Below are positions 13,001 to 22,587 of a DNA stretch of 64,000 nucleotides, in pieces (positions within the stretch are counted from its first letter, which is position 1; the number at the start of each line of letters is the position of its first letter). The position numbers were made by a program, and so were the translations under genes. Source of the DNA: Marthasterias glacialis (lineage: Eukaryota > Echinodermata > Asteroidea > Forcipulatida > Asteriidae); assembly GCA_911728455.2 (NCBI GenBank), contig OU452225.1, positions 19,378,495-19,442,494 on the forward strand. The letters are read 5' to 3'. The notes beneath the pieces were generated by a model, which had not been told where the DNA came from, did not search any database, and was given only the letters and a program-made list of their open reading frames with translations.

Positions 13001-16000
13001 ACGGGTTGTAATAACTAGTGTAGACTTGTTCAAAAGCAGCTTGGGTAAAATTAAACTGTAGATCAGATCAATAGGGGGGTGCTTAGTATAAAATGTAGTC
13101 TGCAAATCTAGCCATGAGCCCCTGTGTGTTTACATCCCAGAATCAGTGCAATTCGCAGTATTTTTTTTACCGTTTGAGGGCGTGTTTGAACCAAATTTAT
13201 GTGATGCAAAACAAGCAAAACAAACTAGTTTTCCATTGGTGTTGATATTATTATTATTTATTTGGCCATTGATACAAGAAAACAACATGCAGGCAGTGAA
13301 AATAAGATCAAACTGCAATTGTGATAAGATCAAACTGCAATTGTGATACACAAAAATTCGCTGTTGAAAGTGCCCACTGTCAAATATACAGTTAATTGAA
13401 TGGTTTCAAGTGGATGGTCAACTCACTAAAAAATTGTTACCACGGGTAGGCAGATAAATCCATTAAGAAGTTCAAACACCAGGCTGTATGATAGTTCATG
13501 GAGGCAATGGAGGTAACTGCATCAATGCCTGCCCCCAGTCAATGCCTTGGTGCCCCATGAAATGTTTCGGTACACACTTATATTTTCCTCATAGAGAGTG
13601 GCATTTATAAAGAAAAAACTACCTTGCCCAGGCAGTTTCCCCAACAAGAACAAAGTATTAAGCCTGAAACACCATGGCCCAATTACATATAGAGCTGCTT
13701 TTATAAGCAGAAAATACTGATGAACAATTTGCTGGTTAGCGAAAACGACCAGGATACCAGTAACAAATTGCACATGTGACATGGTATTTTGGCTGGTGCC
13801 TAGCCCCATACATTGTGCCAATACACTGGACTACCTCCGCTTCTTGGCCCAGTGTTTTGTTTTGTGCTTAGCTACTTTTTGTGCTTAAGCAGCACGAAGA
13901 ATTTGGGCCATGACTCAGTCAGTAATTTACATATACTGCAAAAAGCCAACTAAAGTACATTTACTCAGCAATATTAATACTGCATTCTGACCGGAGCAAA
14001 TCTATGGCATTGGACCAAAGCTTAGTAGTGTCTCCAACCTAGTTACCACACATGCACAGGTCATACAGGTGTTGTTTTGAAAGTGACTTAGCACAGTGTA
14101 TATCACCTCTACACGTCAAGGTCAAAACATCAACAGGAAGATGTAAGCATTAAGGAAGGATACCAGTGACAATTGGAAGTGGATACCGGTTGGTAAACAT
14201 GGTGAAATAGCAACACCAACAGGATTGCCGGATCTGTCTACCACTGGGTCAAACGGCTAATTAAAGATATGAATGTAAGCTGAAAAAATGTCCCTAAATA
14301 AAGAATTTAAAAAAGTGTTAATTATATTCATTTCACAAGTAATTTCTCCAAAATAATTACCTTTTAAACGTTTGATTGCAAAGGACCGTATAGCTTAAAT
14401 AAAGCCCCAGCTCAACATTGGTAAACAGACTGTAATTGTTTCCATTCTTTGCACGAACCAAGATTATATATAATAAAACCAACCTGTGAAAATGCCAGCT
14501 CATTTCATTGTTTCATTTGCAAGAAAACAGTAAAAATGCATTCAGCGTTTTTGTAAGCATTCCTAATACACCGAGACGAAAACTGATTTTGGATCTTATT
14601 TCATTTATTATTTAAAAACGATAACACTTCAGGCAGAAATAATTCAAGGAAAGTTTTCTACCATCACTATCTTTATACCATGTAAGGTATATGTAAATCT
14701 GTCAACATTCATGTTTTTCTTCTTAACAATGTTGAGCTGGGGCTTTAAGCAAGACATCCATATGGAGTGCATGCTTTTTGCTGAAAATATGGTGTTAACT
14801 CAAAGAAAAATAAAACTAGTAAAAAAGAAATAATACGTCAAAGGTCGCAATGCGGTAAAACGCAGTTCAGTCATTGTGCCAGTACGTGAAAATGTCAATG
14901 AAATTGCGACCATCTGTGAGACTGCACAGTCATGACTGTGTAGTGTGCGCACGGCCGAACGTGCAGTATCGTTTATAAAAGTTGGTCACGTCTTTTCTAC
15001 CTATTCTTAGTTTCTCAGTCTTGAAATTTACGGGGCAGTATTGTTTACTCGATCGTTCTACGACAAAAAAGGTCAGCAAAAATTGTTGTTTTTTATCATG
15101 AAAAATGTGAACAGACGATACCTGTTTTTTGGAGCAGACGGACAACCACTTGTTTGTGTGTTCAACCAACAAACTGCAAATAAACTGCGCTTGGCATGGT
15201 ACCCTTAACACTTTTGTCATTGATAATGTTGCAACGCATGTCTGAGCACCCGACTATTTATACTTTCCATCGTTTAAGAAAATGGTACCCCGAGGCGTTT
15301 ATCGTGCCCAAGGCCTTAGCGGTTACCAGCTGAAAAGCAGACGAGGGGGAAGGAGGGGTGGGGGTGAATAAAACAATTTCAACCGGTCATTTTGAATTCA
15401 AAAGTAGCACGTGCAATATCTTAATTATTGGTAAGGGTTTGAAAACCGTCTTAAAGTGAACTTCATCATACTTGTTTGGATTAATTCCAACTCAGTCTAG
15501 TTATCAATTACAGTGACAACAAGTGAAAATGTCATCCAATTTGGCGGGCATGTTTTTGTGAAACTCAAACAATGAAAAACTTATTAGGCCAGGTAGACAT
15601 CCACATGTTTACAAAAGAGCCGTGCAGAGCTTGCCACGATTTGTACACAATTCAATGGAAGAAATCGTATATTTTATAGAGGTTTCATGCTGTCTTATTT
15701 TTATCACTTTTACAACGGTTGGTATGAAGAGAGGGGGGCACATCTCAAAACTTGTTCAGCTGCTTCTATAACTCTTGCACTTATGTGGAAATTATGAAAC
15801 TAAATGTAAAAATTCCCATATTTGTAGAACGGCCCTGGAATTCACAAGGTCACTTTGTAATTAAACGAATGTCACATGGTCTATGGCTTATAAAATGGAC
15901 TGTCATGATAAATTTTGTGCTCTTACATATCATGCTTATTTCGGTTGCGGCAATCAGACTAAGCATCAGTGATTTGGGAAGACTTCAACATACATTTTTC

Positions 16001-19000
16001 TCGACTTACAGACAGTATTGGCCTTTTTGAGATAGTGGCGAACACCATGTAGGAGTATCACCGTTTGACTTGGATGTAGACACATTTACCCAAACCAAAA
16101 AGTGCAATAGTATGTCCACCATTATCTCAAAATAGCTTATTGGCAGACAACAATCATTTTCTCTGGAGTGTTGGTACTGGTGTGAAAAGTTTGTGCACCC
16201 TACTCGCCCCCCCCCCCCCTCCCACCGCACAATACGAGTTACTTAAGGCTGAAGAAAATTACAAACATGTGAGTAGCCTTGTTCAAGGATACAGTTTGGG
16301 GTGGTGGCTAGACATAAGACTAATTGGCTTATCACGTCCAGATAGGACTCGAACAATTTAAATACTGTGTATGTCAGGGCAGTGCCCCCTTTGCAGTTCA
16401 ATGTCCGAGCGGCCAGAGACTTTCTATGCACACTGATGGAAACATTGTTTTGGGGTAGATCTGGCTTGGCTTGGGGAGCGGGGGCAGAGTAGCGGGTCAA
16501 TCGGAGCGCAGGGGGGGGGGGAGGTCTCATCACCCAATTTAATTAAACGTGACTTTTTCAGGTTGCCGGGGTACCCATTTCCCAGTAGATAACACTCAGG
16601 ATCCGCCCCTTTACGAGACGAAATCCCTCAATACTTTCCCAGCCTCCTTATGCCCATTTGCCCCTGCTGAGGTATTTTACGCATTTTTTGTATAAAGTTC
16701 AGTACAAACAATAATGGGAGACCTTTTCACAGTTCTCACTAGTAGTGCGCATGCTCAGAACCTCGCGCGCAATACTGAGCATGTGTACGCATGCTCCGAA
16801 CTGTAAAAAAAAAAGGGACCGTTGTGTCTGCTGCCGCCAGCGTCTCAAAAGTATCCTATTAAAACTCGCATAATGTTGACGTTTAAGACTACACTCATGA
16901 CGGCAACCATTACATAAGCTTACCCTCGTGCAAAGCTCTCCTCGCGAGTGCCTCGAACTCCTCGAAACTATCCAAGATGTAGCAATGGTGCAGCTTGGGC
17001 TCGGACGCCATCGCCCGCAACTCCTTCACGTTCCCGTTCTCGATCCCAAACGTGAATATTTCCACCCCATGGTTGCGGACAAGGTTGTGAGCTATGGGGC
17101 GGGGGTCGCCACCGTTGGAGTACCCATCCGTTATGAGGAAAACGGCCTTGGTGGCGTTGGGACGGGCCCATTGGGAAGTTAAAACTTTCTGTGGGAAATA
17201 AAATCATAAGTGTACTGAGAAATACACATTGGTGAGTGTTGGATGACTAGTTTTTGAAATTTATTTTAATAGAAACTGGATAACAAATAAAAGTGTAATG
17301 ATTCTCATTTTTTGTTCAATCTGTCGTGTTCCCAGTGTGTTATAGCAATAGTTATCCTAACTTGAACCGGAACCAAACGAAATGACTTCGCCATAAGTGT
17401 ATTAGTAGTACTGCTGTCTATCACTCAAGATGATTCCAGACTTGCCCATTTAATTCGTTAGGAAAAGACAGTCAAGTACCATAAAAGGCAAGTACAACTC
17501 AGCCGTTTTGTTGTTTTGCCATTTTGTGGCAATCTCTCAACTTGAAAGCAAGTAACTGGTGATTGTCTTGTCCTGCACCGTATCAGGCTTAACAACATTA
17601 TTCATCTTCATTGCACTGCCTGATGGTTAAAGCCCCAGTTCAACATTCATTTGGTAAGAACAAAAACATACATGTTCACAGATTTACATATACCTTATGG
17701 TATAAAGATAGTGATGGTAGAAAACGGATTCTGTAAATAATAAATTCAGTAAGATCCAAATTAGTTTTCGTCTTGAGACGAAAACTGTGCACATAGGAAT
17801 GCGTACAAAAATGCGGAATGCATTTTTACCGTTTTCTCGTAAAGGAAATAACGAAATGAGCTGAAATTTTCACAGGTTTTTGTTATTACAAGTATCTTGA
17901 TTTGTGCAAATGGAATATTTACAGTCAGTTTATCAATGTTGAGCTGGAGCCTAATTCCTAAACCGTACAAGCAATTCCACGAACAGTAGAGGGTTACGAG
18001 AAACAACAACGTGAATAAAACCTTTTTGTGGGGGAGAACCGTTGGTTCTGAGAATAAGAACTATTGGTTCCGAGAAGAACCGAGGTTGTGATACTGGGCC
18101 CCGATTCCTCTCACAAGAATCCCTTAACCCACAAGCGATTTTTTACTCATATGGTAGCCATAAACATACTCAATTCTTTACTTCGTGTCCCATGCCAAGT
18201 TCAGTTGTTTTAAACAAGTAATTATCTAATATAAGAATACCCAGCTGCAATGCCTTTGTGAGTAAAATAAACTATAATCTGTTAAAGTTTTACCAAGACA
18301 CCAAGATAAGATCAAGGTTCAGTTCAAAGTCGTGTTCGATTTGTAAATATAGCATATTTCATTTCCGTTACGAGGCGATGACATGCCAAAGTGTTGTTGA
18401 AGAATTTGTAAACATCTCTCTCCGAACCAGTTCTTCAGATTAAAGTTACTAAGTATTAAGGTTACGTTTAGAAATTCCTTGATGTTTGTTCCCAATTTAA
18501 ACGGGATTTAAGTGGGTTTATTTACAGTTGAAGAATACAATATTGCAATCGTTCCTTAAGACTTCTTGTAACAAAAATTATGTGGTTTTTAAGATTTTTC
18601 AGAATAAAAAATAATCGAATACAGCTGTGGCATTATAGAAATAATGATTAATGTTTTTGTTAACAGTGTTTTATAAAAAAATTCTTTTTCACAATATGGC
18701 TGGAAAGAGGATCGACTGTATAAATATTTCAGGCAAATTTTTAAGCCTTTTGGGTTTAACTTATTTGAAAACATTTTGACTTTAGATTGTTGTAATTAAA
18801 AACTACCCTTTAAGAATTTTGTCACGAAATTTGACCTTTGAACCACGACACCTCACACTTCGAGGGCCATCACTGTCAAGCTTGTTTACAGGCAACCAAA
18901 CTTTTGCTTTACGATATTTTCCAAATCAAATTATCAAGTTACATTTTTGGTTTGGAGGGGCACGAGCTGGCCGAACGGTATCCGTTCGGTTTGGACATCT

Positions 19001-20496
19001 TCAAAATGTTTGCAGGAACTGTTAAGTATTTTACACCACCAAATAAAATTATGACTTGAAAGGAAACAGCTGTTGCAAACTGCAGTCAAAATACGCGACG
19101 AAATGGCCTTACGTTTCAACCCTAACAAAAGTCTTTCGAGAGGTCTTTAGAAACGTGAGGCCATTCAACCCCTTTTTGCAAAATCTAAACTGGAATGTGA
19201 AGGTTCGTAACAACATTTTTGTTTCTATAGGGAAGCAAAAAGTTTATTTTATTAAAGCCAATTATACTTTAAACAGGATAATTATGCCATTATTAGTTAA
19301 GATTTATTTGAAGCTTGTGGTTTGATTTTATGCCAAAGAAAGCATGCGCAGGAACTTCCAGCAACCACACGATCCGGCCTCCTGCAACTTGGTGAGAGTT
19401 TCGGGAAATAACTAATATATGTTATGGTTTTCAATTTAATGAAACAATCTGAACATTCTTTGTGCGCAAATGCAGTCGTGAAAACGGGGGTGGGGTGACA
19501 CTGTTAAAATTTTTTAATTTTGTCTCTTTGAGCCATGAATTGGATTTAAGTAAAATATTGAAACTTTACGGTAGCCATAATGATAAGGGTAGTCTCAATG
19601 TGCAGGCTCGGCAACTACGTTTCGATCAGTTTGCTGTGGGTCCTTTAGGAGCCTTGTTCTTTCTCTATGTTAGTCAGCATGTTAGAAGTATTAGGTGTGT
19701 GTACATTGGATAACGAGAACTAAACACAAGAAAGTATTATTTTATCAACACTCACCTCTGCCAGCACAAAAGCGCCTCGGGTAAAAGTCCCGCCTCCCAC
19801 ATACGTAATACTTGGCAGCTCAGCACCAAGCAAGGAGCATTTATGCTTGGTAACATTGGGCTCGCTCAGGTGGTCAATGTTGACCACAACACGATGCCGC
19901 GAGGCAAACGTAATTACCGCTACCCTGGTGGCCCACTCGGCCACCTCGAACCCGGCAAGGAGTTTCCGGACAAACTTGAGCTCGTTGAAGAAGTTCGTGA
20001 TGCCAACGCTGGACGAGCTGTCCACCAGGAAGACCAGGTCGACTTGACCGTTGGCCGTGCCCCGGAGTTTCTCCACGTGGCCCTTCAAGACCTCCGCACT
20101 GGACATGTTGGAGCAGCCAGCTCTGGCCTCGGCGTACGATCTCCTCAGCAGAAGATTCACATCAATAGTTTCCCGTACCTCAGCTATCGGACTCTCAATA
20201 TAAGCTTCATCCGTTGCTCTCACTGTTCTACCTGAATATTTTAACGGTCGGAAAGAATTTTTCGGGTTGTTGTTTCCAAGCGTAGAATTTGTTATAAGTT
20301 GAACATTAGTAGAAGAAGCGTTCAAACTTCGGGTTCTGTTACTGTTAGTGTTGATATACATTGATTGACTGCTCTGAATCCAGCTGCATATAAATAATAA
20401 CATTAAAGGCACCATGACTTTCAGCGGTCGTGTGATCTCTCTCTTCTTGCCCACCACCGCCGGAGCAAAACAACTGTTCGCCTCACCACCATCCAT
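425..20496 (-). CDS. SVEP1: SVEP1-like extracellular vWA/EGF/CCP/HYR protein, 5' part (15 exons, continues beyond left edge)
   Basis: Large secreted adhesion protein; vertebrate SVEP1 binds integrin alpha9beta1 and acts in lymphatic and epithelial development. Exons from the 5' end: 20496-19756, 17188-16924, 11954-11778, 11376-11212, 9237-9058, 8336-8157, 7293-7090, 6976-6728, 5740-5501, 4499-4308, 4065-3947, 2916-2847, about 2247-2188, 2038-1883, 655-425. Reading phases join throughout and give about 1,076 residues. The domain order (signal peptide, vWA, EGF-like, ephrin-receptor-like, CCP x3, HYR x2, CCP, linker) is that of the SVEP1 N-terminus as I recall it. Nearly every exon is a phase 1-1 module. 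The last exon seen ends in phase 1 with a cysteine-rich start, so further repeats lie to the left. Exons 12 and 13 are the least certain. The first in-frame ATG is at 20496, but one at 20415 puts a typical signal peptide ([12 protein letters not shown]) right at the start and may be the true initiator. Confidence 0.92.
1223..1325. repeat. Poly-G run and complementary poly-C runs
   Basis: 25 G at 1223-1247, then ACATGT, then 9 C at 1254-1262, giving a palindrome with 9-bp G/C arms. Further C runs lie at about 1299-1323. Similar G/C runs occur at 12021-12036, 16207-16219, 16511-16521, 29716-29733 and 29838-29849. A quadruplex or hairpin former; run length may be unreliable in the assembly. Confidence 0.7.
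2268..2523. mobile_element. MITE family R3 (GACCGATCCATTAAGC ends, CCAAT-box arms)
   Basis: Ends GACCGATCATTAAGCCC and GGGGCTTAATGGATCGGTCC, each followed inward by TTGACCAATCACAGC-type sequence. It abuts the acceptor side of SVEP1 exon 13. Confidence 0.8.
2600..2775 (+). mobile_element. tRNA-derived SINE, 3' body fragment
   Basis: Contains CCTTCGGATGGGACGCTAAG and GGGGTTTACTCCAGTGTTTC, matching the downstream body of the minus-strand copy at about 5996-6275. The tRNA head is absent. Confidence 0.65.
3135..3365 (+). mobile_element. tRNA-derived SINE
   Basis: Has GGACTCAAGTTC, box B-like GGGTTCGAATCCCGG, then ACACTTGTGTCCTTGAGCAA. The promoter parts resemble tRNA-Leu. Confidence 0.7.
3695..3905. 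mobile_element. Foldback element with GAGCAGCTCGTTCATGG arms
   Basis: GAGCAGCTCGTTCATGG near 3706 pairs with CCATGAACGAGCTGCTC near 3870. The inner arms CACTGCCGCAGC and GCAGCGGCCCTAGTG also pair. Lies between SVEP1 exons 11 and 12. Confidence 0.75.
4308..4499 (-). CDS. SVEP1: SVEP1 exon 10: CCP domain after the HYR pair
   Basis: This 192-nt phase 1-1 exon contains [42 protein letters not shown] and PWEDCA, a sushi domain with the long terminal loop. The acceptor is TCCACAG and the donor GTATGA. The split codon with exon 11 gives DCAKK. Confidence 0.9.
5501..6976 (-). CDS. SVEP1: SVEP1 exons 8-9: two HYR domains
   Basis: Exons are 6976-6728 and 5740-5501. HYR1 reads [20 protein letters not shown], then DNSGEVPSV and [20 protein letters not shown]2 has [29 protein letters not shown] and [19 protein letters not shown]. 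These are the hyalin-repeat signatures (DNSG, A.D..GN...C). The position directly after three CCPs is as in SVEP1. The intron between them contains a minus-strand SINE (about 5996-6275). Confidence 0.93.
5996..6275 (-). mobile_element. tRNA-derived SINE, near full length
   Basis: On the minus strand it starts near GTGGCCGAGTGGTCAAGTGC and reads CTCAAGCTCTGGTG, then box B-like GGTTTGAGTCCCGG, then a body ending near CACCTTGTAAACCATTGC. It lies in the SVEP1 intron between the HYR exons. Confidence 0.75.
7090..9237 (-). CDS. SVEP1: SVEP1 exons 5-7: three CCP/sushi domains
   Basis: Exons are 9237-9058, 8336-8157 and 7293-7090, each a single phase 1-1 sushi module. Each has the four CCP cysteines and the near-invariant Trp: [12 protein letters not shown]...[21 protein letters not shown]...[21 protein letters not shown]...[12 protein letters not shown]. 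The third is longer, with an insert before its last cysteine. Introns hold a large inverted-repeat element (8508-8972) and a minus-strand SINE head (7640-7790). Confidence 0.92.
7640..7790 (-). mobile_element. tRNA-derived SINE, head fragment
   Basis: The minus strand contains GTGTCCGAGTGGTCTAATGC, ACTCAAGTTCTGGTGC and GGGTTCGGGTCCCGATCATG. Lies in a SVEP1 intron. Confidence 0.7.
8508..8972. mobile_element. Terminal-inverted-repeat element TAGTCTGGTTCCCAGACC
   Basis: Left TAGTCTGGTTCCCAGACCAA and right TTTGGTCAGGGAACTAGACT are inverted. The inner arms repeat AGGTCAGGCATCA and GATGCCTGACCT. Lies in the SVEP1 intron between CCP exons. Confidence 0.8.
10545..11010. repeat. Degenerate tandem repeat in SVEP1 intron 4
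   Basis: About eight diverged units of roughly 55-60 bp built around GATTTTGGAGGATTGAGGCA followed by GTAGGCACCCTACATAAACT. No coding potential seen. Confidence 0.75.
11212..11376 (-). CDS. SVEP1: SVEP1 exon 4: ephrin-receptor-like (GCC2/GCC3) module
   Basis: This 165-nt phase 1-1 exon reads [32 protein letters not shown] when joined in pieces, the typical CxxGTY...C..CP.. pattern of ephrin-receptor-like repeats. It ends [16 protein letters not shown]. The acceptor is TCCACAG and the donor GTAAGT. Confidence 0.92.
11478..11725 (+). mobile_element. tRNA-derived SINE
   Basis: Begins GGGTTGTAAGCTGAGCGGTC, followed by TAGTGCACCGGACTCAAGTT, whose anticodon-arm-like CTCAAG core suggests a tRNA-Leu ancestor. 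A TGTGTCCTTTTAAACAAGAC body follows. Confidence 0.7.
11778..11954 (-). CDS. SVEP1: SVEP1 exon 3: EGF-like module
   Basis: This 177-nt phase 1-1 exon encodes a cysteine-rich module ([13 protein letters not shown], then [18 protein letters not shown]). The spacing of its cysteines fits the EGF-like unit that follows the vWA domain in SVEP1. The acceptor CTCTAG and donor GTAAGT are both present and the frame joins exon 2 through a split Asp codon. Confidence 0.9.
12255..12535. repeat. Tandem repeat of about 120 bp, 2.5 copies
   Basis: Units begin AACCCTCCTGTCTGACCATT (also near 12363 and 12494) and share GGTGAATGCAT and CAGTAC. Lies in SVEP1 intron 2. Confidence 0.75.
14399..14748. mobile_element. 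MITE family R1 (AAGCCCCAGCTCAACATTGG inverted repeats)
   Basis: About 350-bp foldback element whose ends are AAGCCCCAGCTCAACATTGG and its reverse complement. The centre is a palindrome of the type TTTTCGTCTC-GAGACGAAAA. Lies in SVEP1 intron 2. No coding capacity. Confidence 0.85.
16924..20496 (-). CDS. SVEP1: SVEP1 exons 1-2: signal peptide and von Willebrand A domain
   Basis: Exon 1 is 20496-19756 (donor GTGAGT, phase 0) and exon 2 is 17188-16924 (acceptor CACAG, donor GTAAGC, phase 1). Hydrophobic residues about 27-40 form the secretion signal. A Ser/Asn/Thr-rich linker with several N-x-S/T sites follows. The vWA domain starts near residue 151 with [12 protein letters not shown], where D159-S161-S163 supplies the DxSxS metal-binding (MIDAS) motif. 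GGGTFT and [15 protein letters not shown] provide further MIDAS-side residues. Exon 2 ends in [15 protein letters not shown]. Intron 1 (17189-19755) carries a copy of the AGCCCCAG MITE and otherwise shows no coding signal to me. Confidence 0.93.
17627..17954. mobile_element. MITE family R1 copy
   Basis: Same terminal inverted repeats and internal palindrome as the element at 14399; located in SVEP1 intron 1. Confidence 0.8.
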
Positions 20497-22587
20497 GCCG
20501 GGTTGTTTTTAATAGTGTTACCACACCGAGCCAGGACATGGCATTTTGGCCTTGGTGTCCATAAACAATGGTAATAATGTAGACACGACCACCACCGGGT
20601 TTTATTTACACAGCCCGTGGGGAAGCAGCCTCGAAACGTCCCACGAACTCCTCCTCCTCCTTGGACACTCGACACCGCCTTCTGTTTCCCTGGAGTGCCA
20701 ATTTCTTGGGCAACGTACACCGCTGACAACCTCACAGCTCCATTCACAACTTTGACAGATACATTATTATTAAATCATATGTGTGGAATGTCGGTCGGCT
20801 GTGTGTTCACCAGGTCGCTGGAATAAAATATTTTGTCACACAGGAAGAAATAACACTTAAATGTGTCGTCAGCGTTAGGCTGGCAGCTTATCCACGGTTT
20901 ATCTTGATAGACAGAAGAACCAGCTGTGCATGCAGCAGTTATTTCGCCATGTGCGCGCGTCGCTTTGGTTAACCTTGCTTCAAGTCACTCATGTAGATTG
21001 CACAACAGCAGTACACGAGAACCCGCGCTTGACCCTCTGCACTTCCAGAATCCAGAGAGGGTTAATAAAAAAGATAACTCGCGTGCTGCAAAAACACTCC
21101 AGACAGATACTATTGAGGCATCGAACTGGGAAACGACCTCGTAGTCTTCCCATCGGGTCATCAAGATACACACTGATGAGGAAATCAGTTTTCCTGCCCA
21201 TGGCCGGGTTGTGTCCACATTCTTGTGCATACCGTCAAATCCTGTTCCTTATCAACTTCCCTCTCTGTCATTATTAAAGTTACATTCGATCCACCGTGCT
21301 TTTACCCTTATTTTGGGGACTCTCTTATAATGTTCGATTGACATTTTCTCTATTCGATTGAAACTAGGGACAAACTGCAAAAGATTTCCTGGCCTCAATC
21401 GAAAATTTGAAATCTAATTTGAGTGATTTTCAATCTAACTATTTAAGAGAGAAAATCTAAGCAGGTCTTTCTTTCCTCTTACGTCTCGATCGATAAACCC
21501 CTATCCTCCACAACAGAAAAGGGGTCATTGTTAAGGTTTATCTTTCGTCGCGTCATCAACTTGAGTAGTTCTTTTCAGCATGTATGAAAGCAGCTTTCGT
21601 TTGTCGTGAACCTCTCTATCAATGGATGTGCAGTGACACGATTGGTTATTGAGCCTTCACGAAAGCGAAGCATGCAAAAATATGGATCAAAAAAACGAAG
21701 TTTAATAGGACCTACCCCCATAAGATTCTACCCTTCCCTTAAAATTGTATTGCCTCAAGCTAAACAACATTTTTAAAAATAATATAAAAATAACTGTATC
21801 TGTGTTTAGTTTATCCTCCACGGTTTATACAGGGTCTTTTCATATTGTAAGATGGTAAATACCAAGCATACAGCAGGACCACCGAGCAATTACATTTGGA
21901 CTTTTTGAGCATTAAAGCCCCGGCTCAACATTGGTAAACTGACAGTAATTGCTTCCATTCTTTGCAGAAATCAAGATAATGTAATAGAACCAACCTGTGA
22001 AAGTGTCAGCTTATTTCGTGGTTTCGTTTGCGAGAAAACGGTAAAAATGCATCCAACATTTTTATACGCGTCCCTAGAGGTAGAGTTTTCGTCTCACTAC
22101 GAAAACCAATTTTGGATCTAATTTCATTTATTATCTAAAAACGATAACACTTCAGGCAGAACTATTTCAAGGAAAGTTTTCTACCATCATTTTCTTTATA
22201 CCATGTAAGGTATATGTAAACATTTACCAATGTTGAGCCGGGCTTTTAGTTGATTTAGAAATACAACTAATTATATAAAATATGTTATACTTTGAAACCG
22301 TCAAGACAAAAATGAACAAACCTGCACGACAAACGAACTAAACTTCTGCAACACAGGCATTGTGAAAGTGACATTATCCAATGTTCACCGTTGGTGGCGT
22401 ATAACTCTATAAAACATTGACGATTGAGGGCGCCGCATTAATTACTACATGGCGGCAAGTTGAGAGTGAAATAAGAAACTTCGTATTGTGTTCGAAGTGA
22501 TCTTGAAATTTCGTACAGAACCAAGAGGAAAACGGTGAGAATTCAGACCATTTTTGAAGGTTTAAATGTTTTATTTTGCCAGCTAAA
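20497..22587. other. Intergenic: divergent SVEP1/POLE4 upstream region
   Basis: The two genes are transcribed away from each other here, so both promoters should lie within. An R1 MITE sits at 21912-22248, 340 bp before the POLE4 start. No other gene seen; open frames at 20421-21277 overlap each other and look random. Confidence 0.6.
21912..22248. mobile_element. MITE family R1 copy
   Basis: Starts TTAAAGCCCCGGCTCAACAT and ends TGTTGAGCCGGGCTTTTA. Lies between SVEP1 and POLE4. Confidence 0.85.

Larger units (their letters stand above)
11955..16923. other. SVEP1 intron 2: repeats and unremarkable sequence
   Basis: Nearly 5 kb between the second vWA exon and the EGF exon. Contains the 120-bp tandem repeat, an R1 MITE, a G16 run, a 22-bp direct repeat near 13300 (AAGATCAAACTGCAATTGTG) and GC-rich inverted sequence at 16736-16800. 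No exon was found. Confidence 0.7.

Noticed and set aside
19843-20235. 130-aa plus-strand frame
   Set aside because: Antisense to SVEP1 exon 1 with the vWA MIDAS motif.
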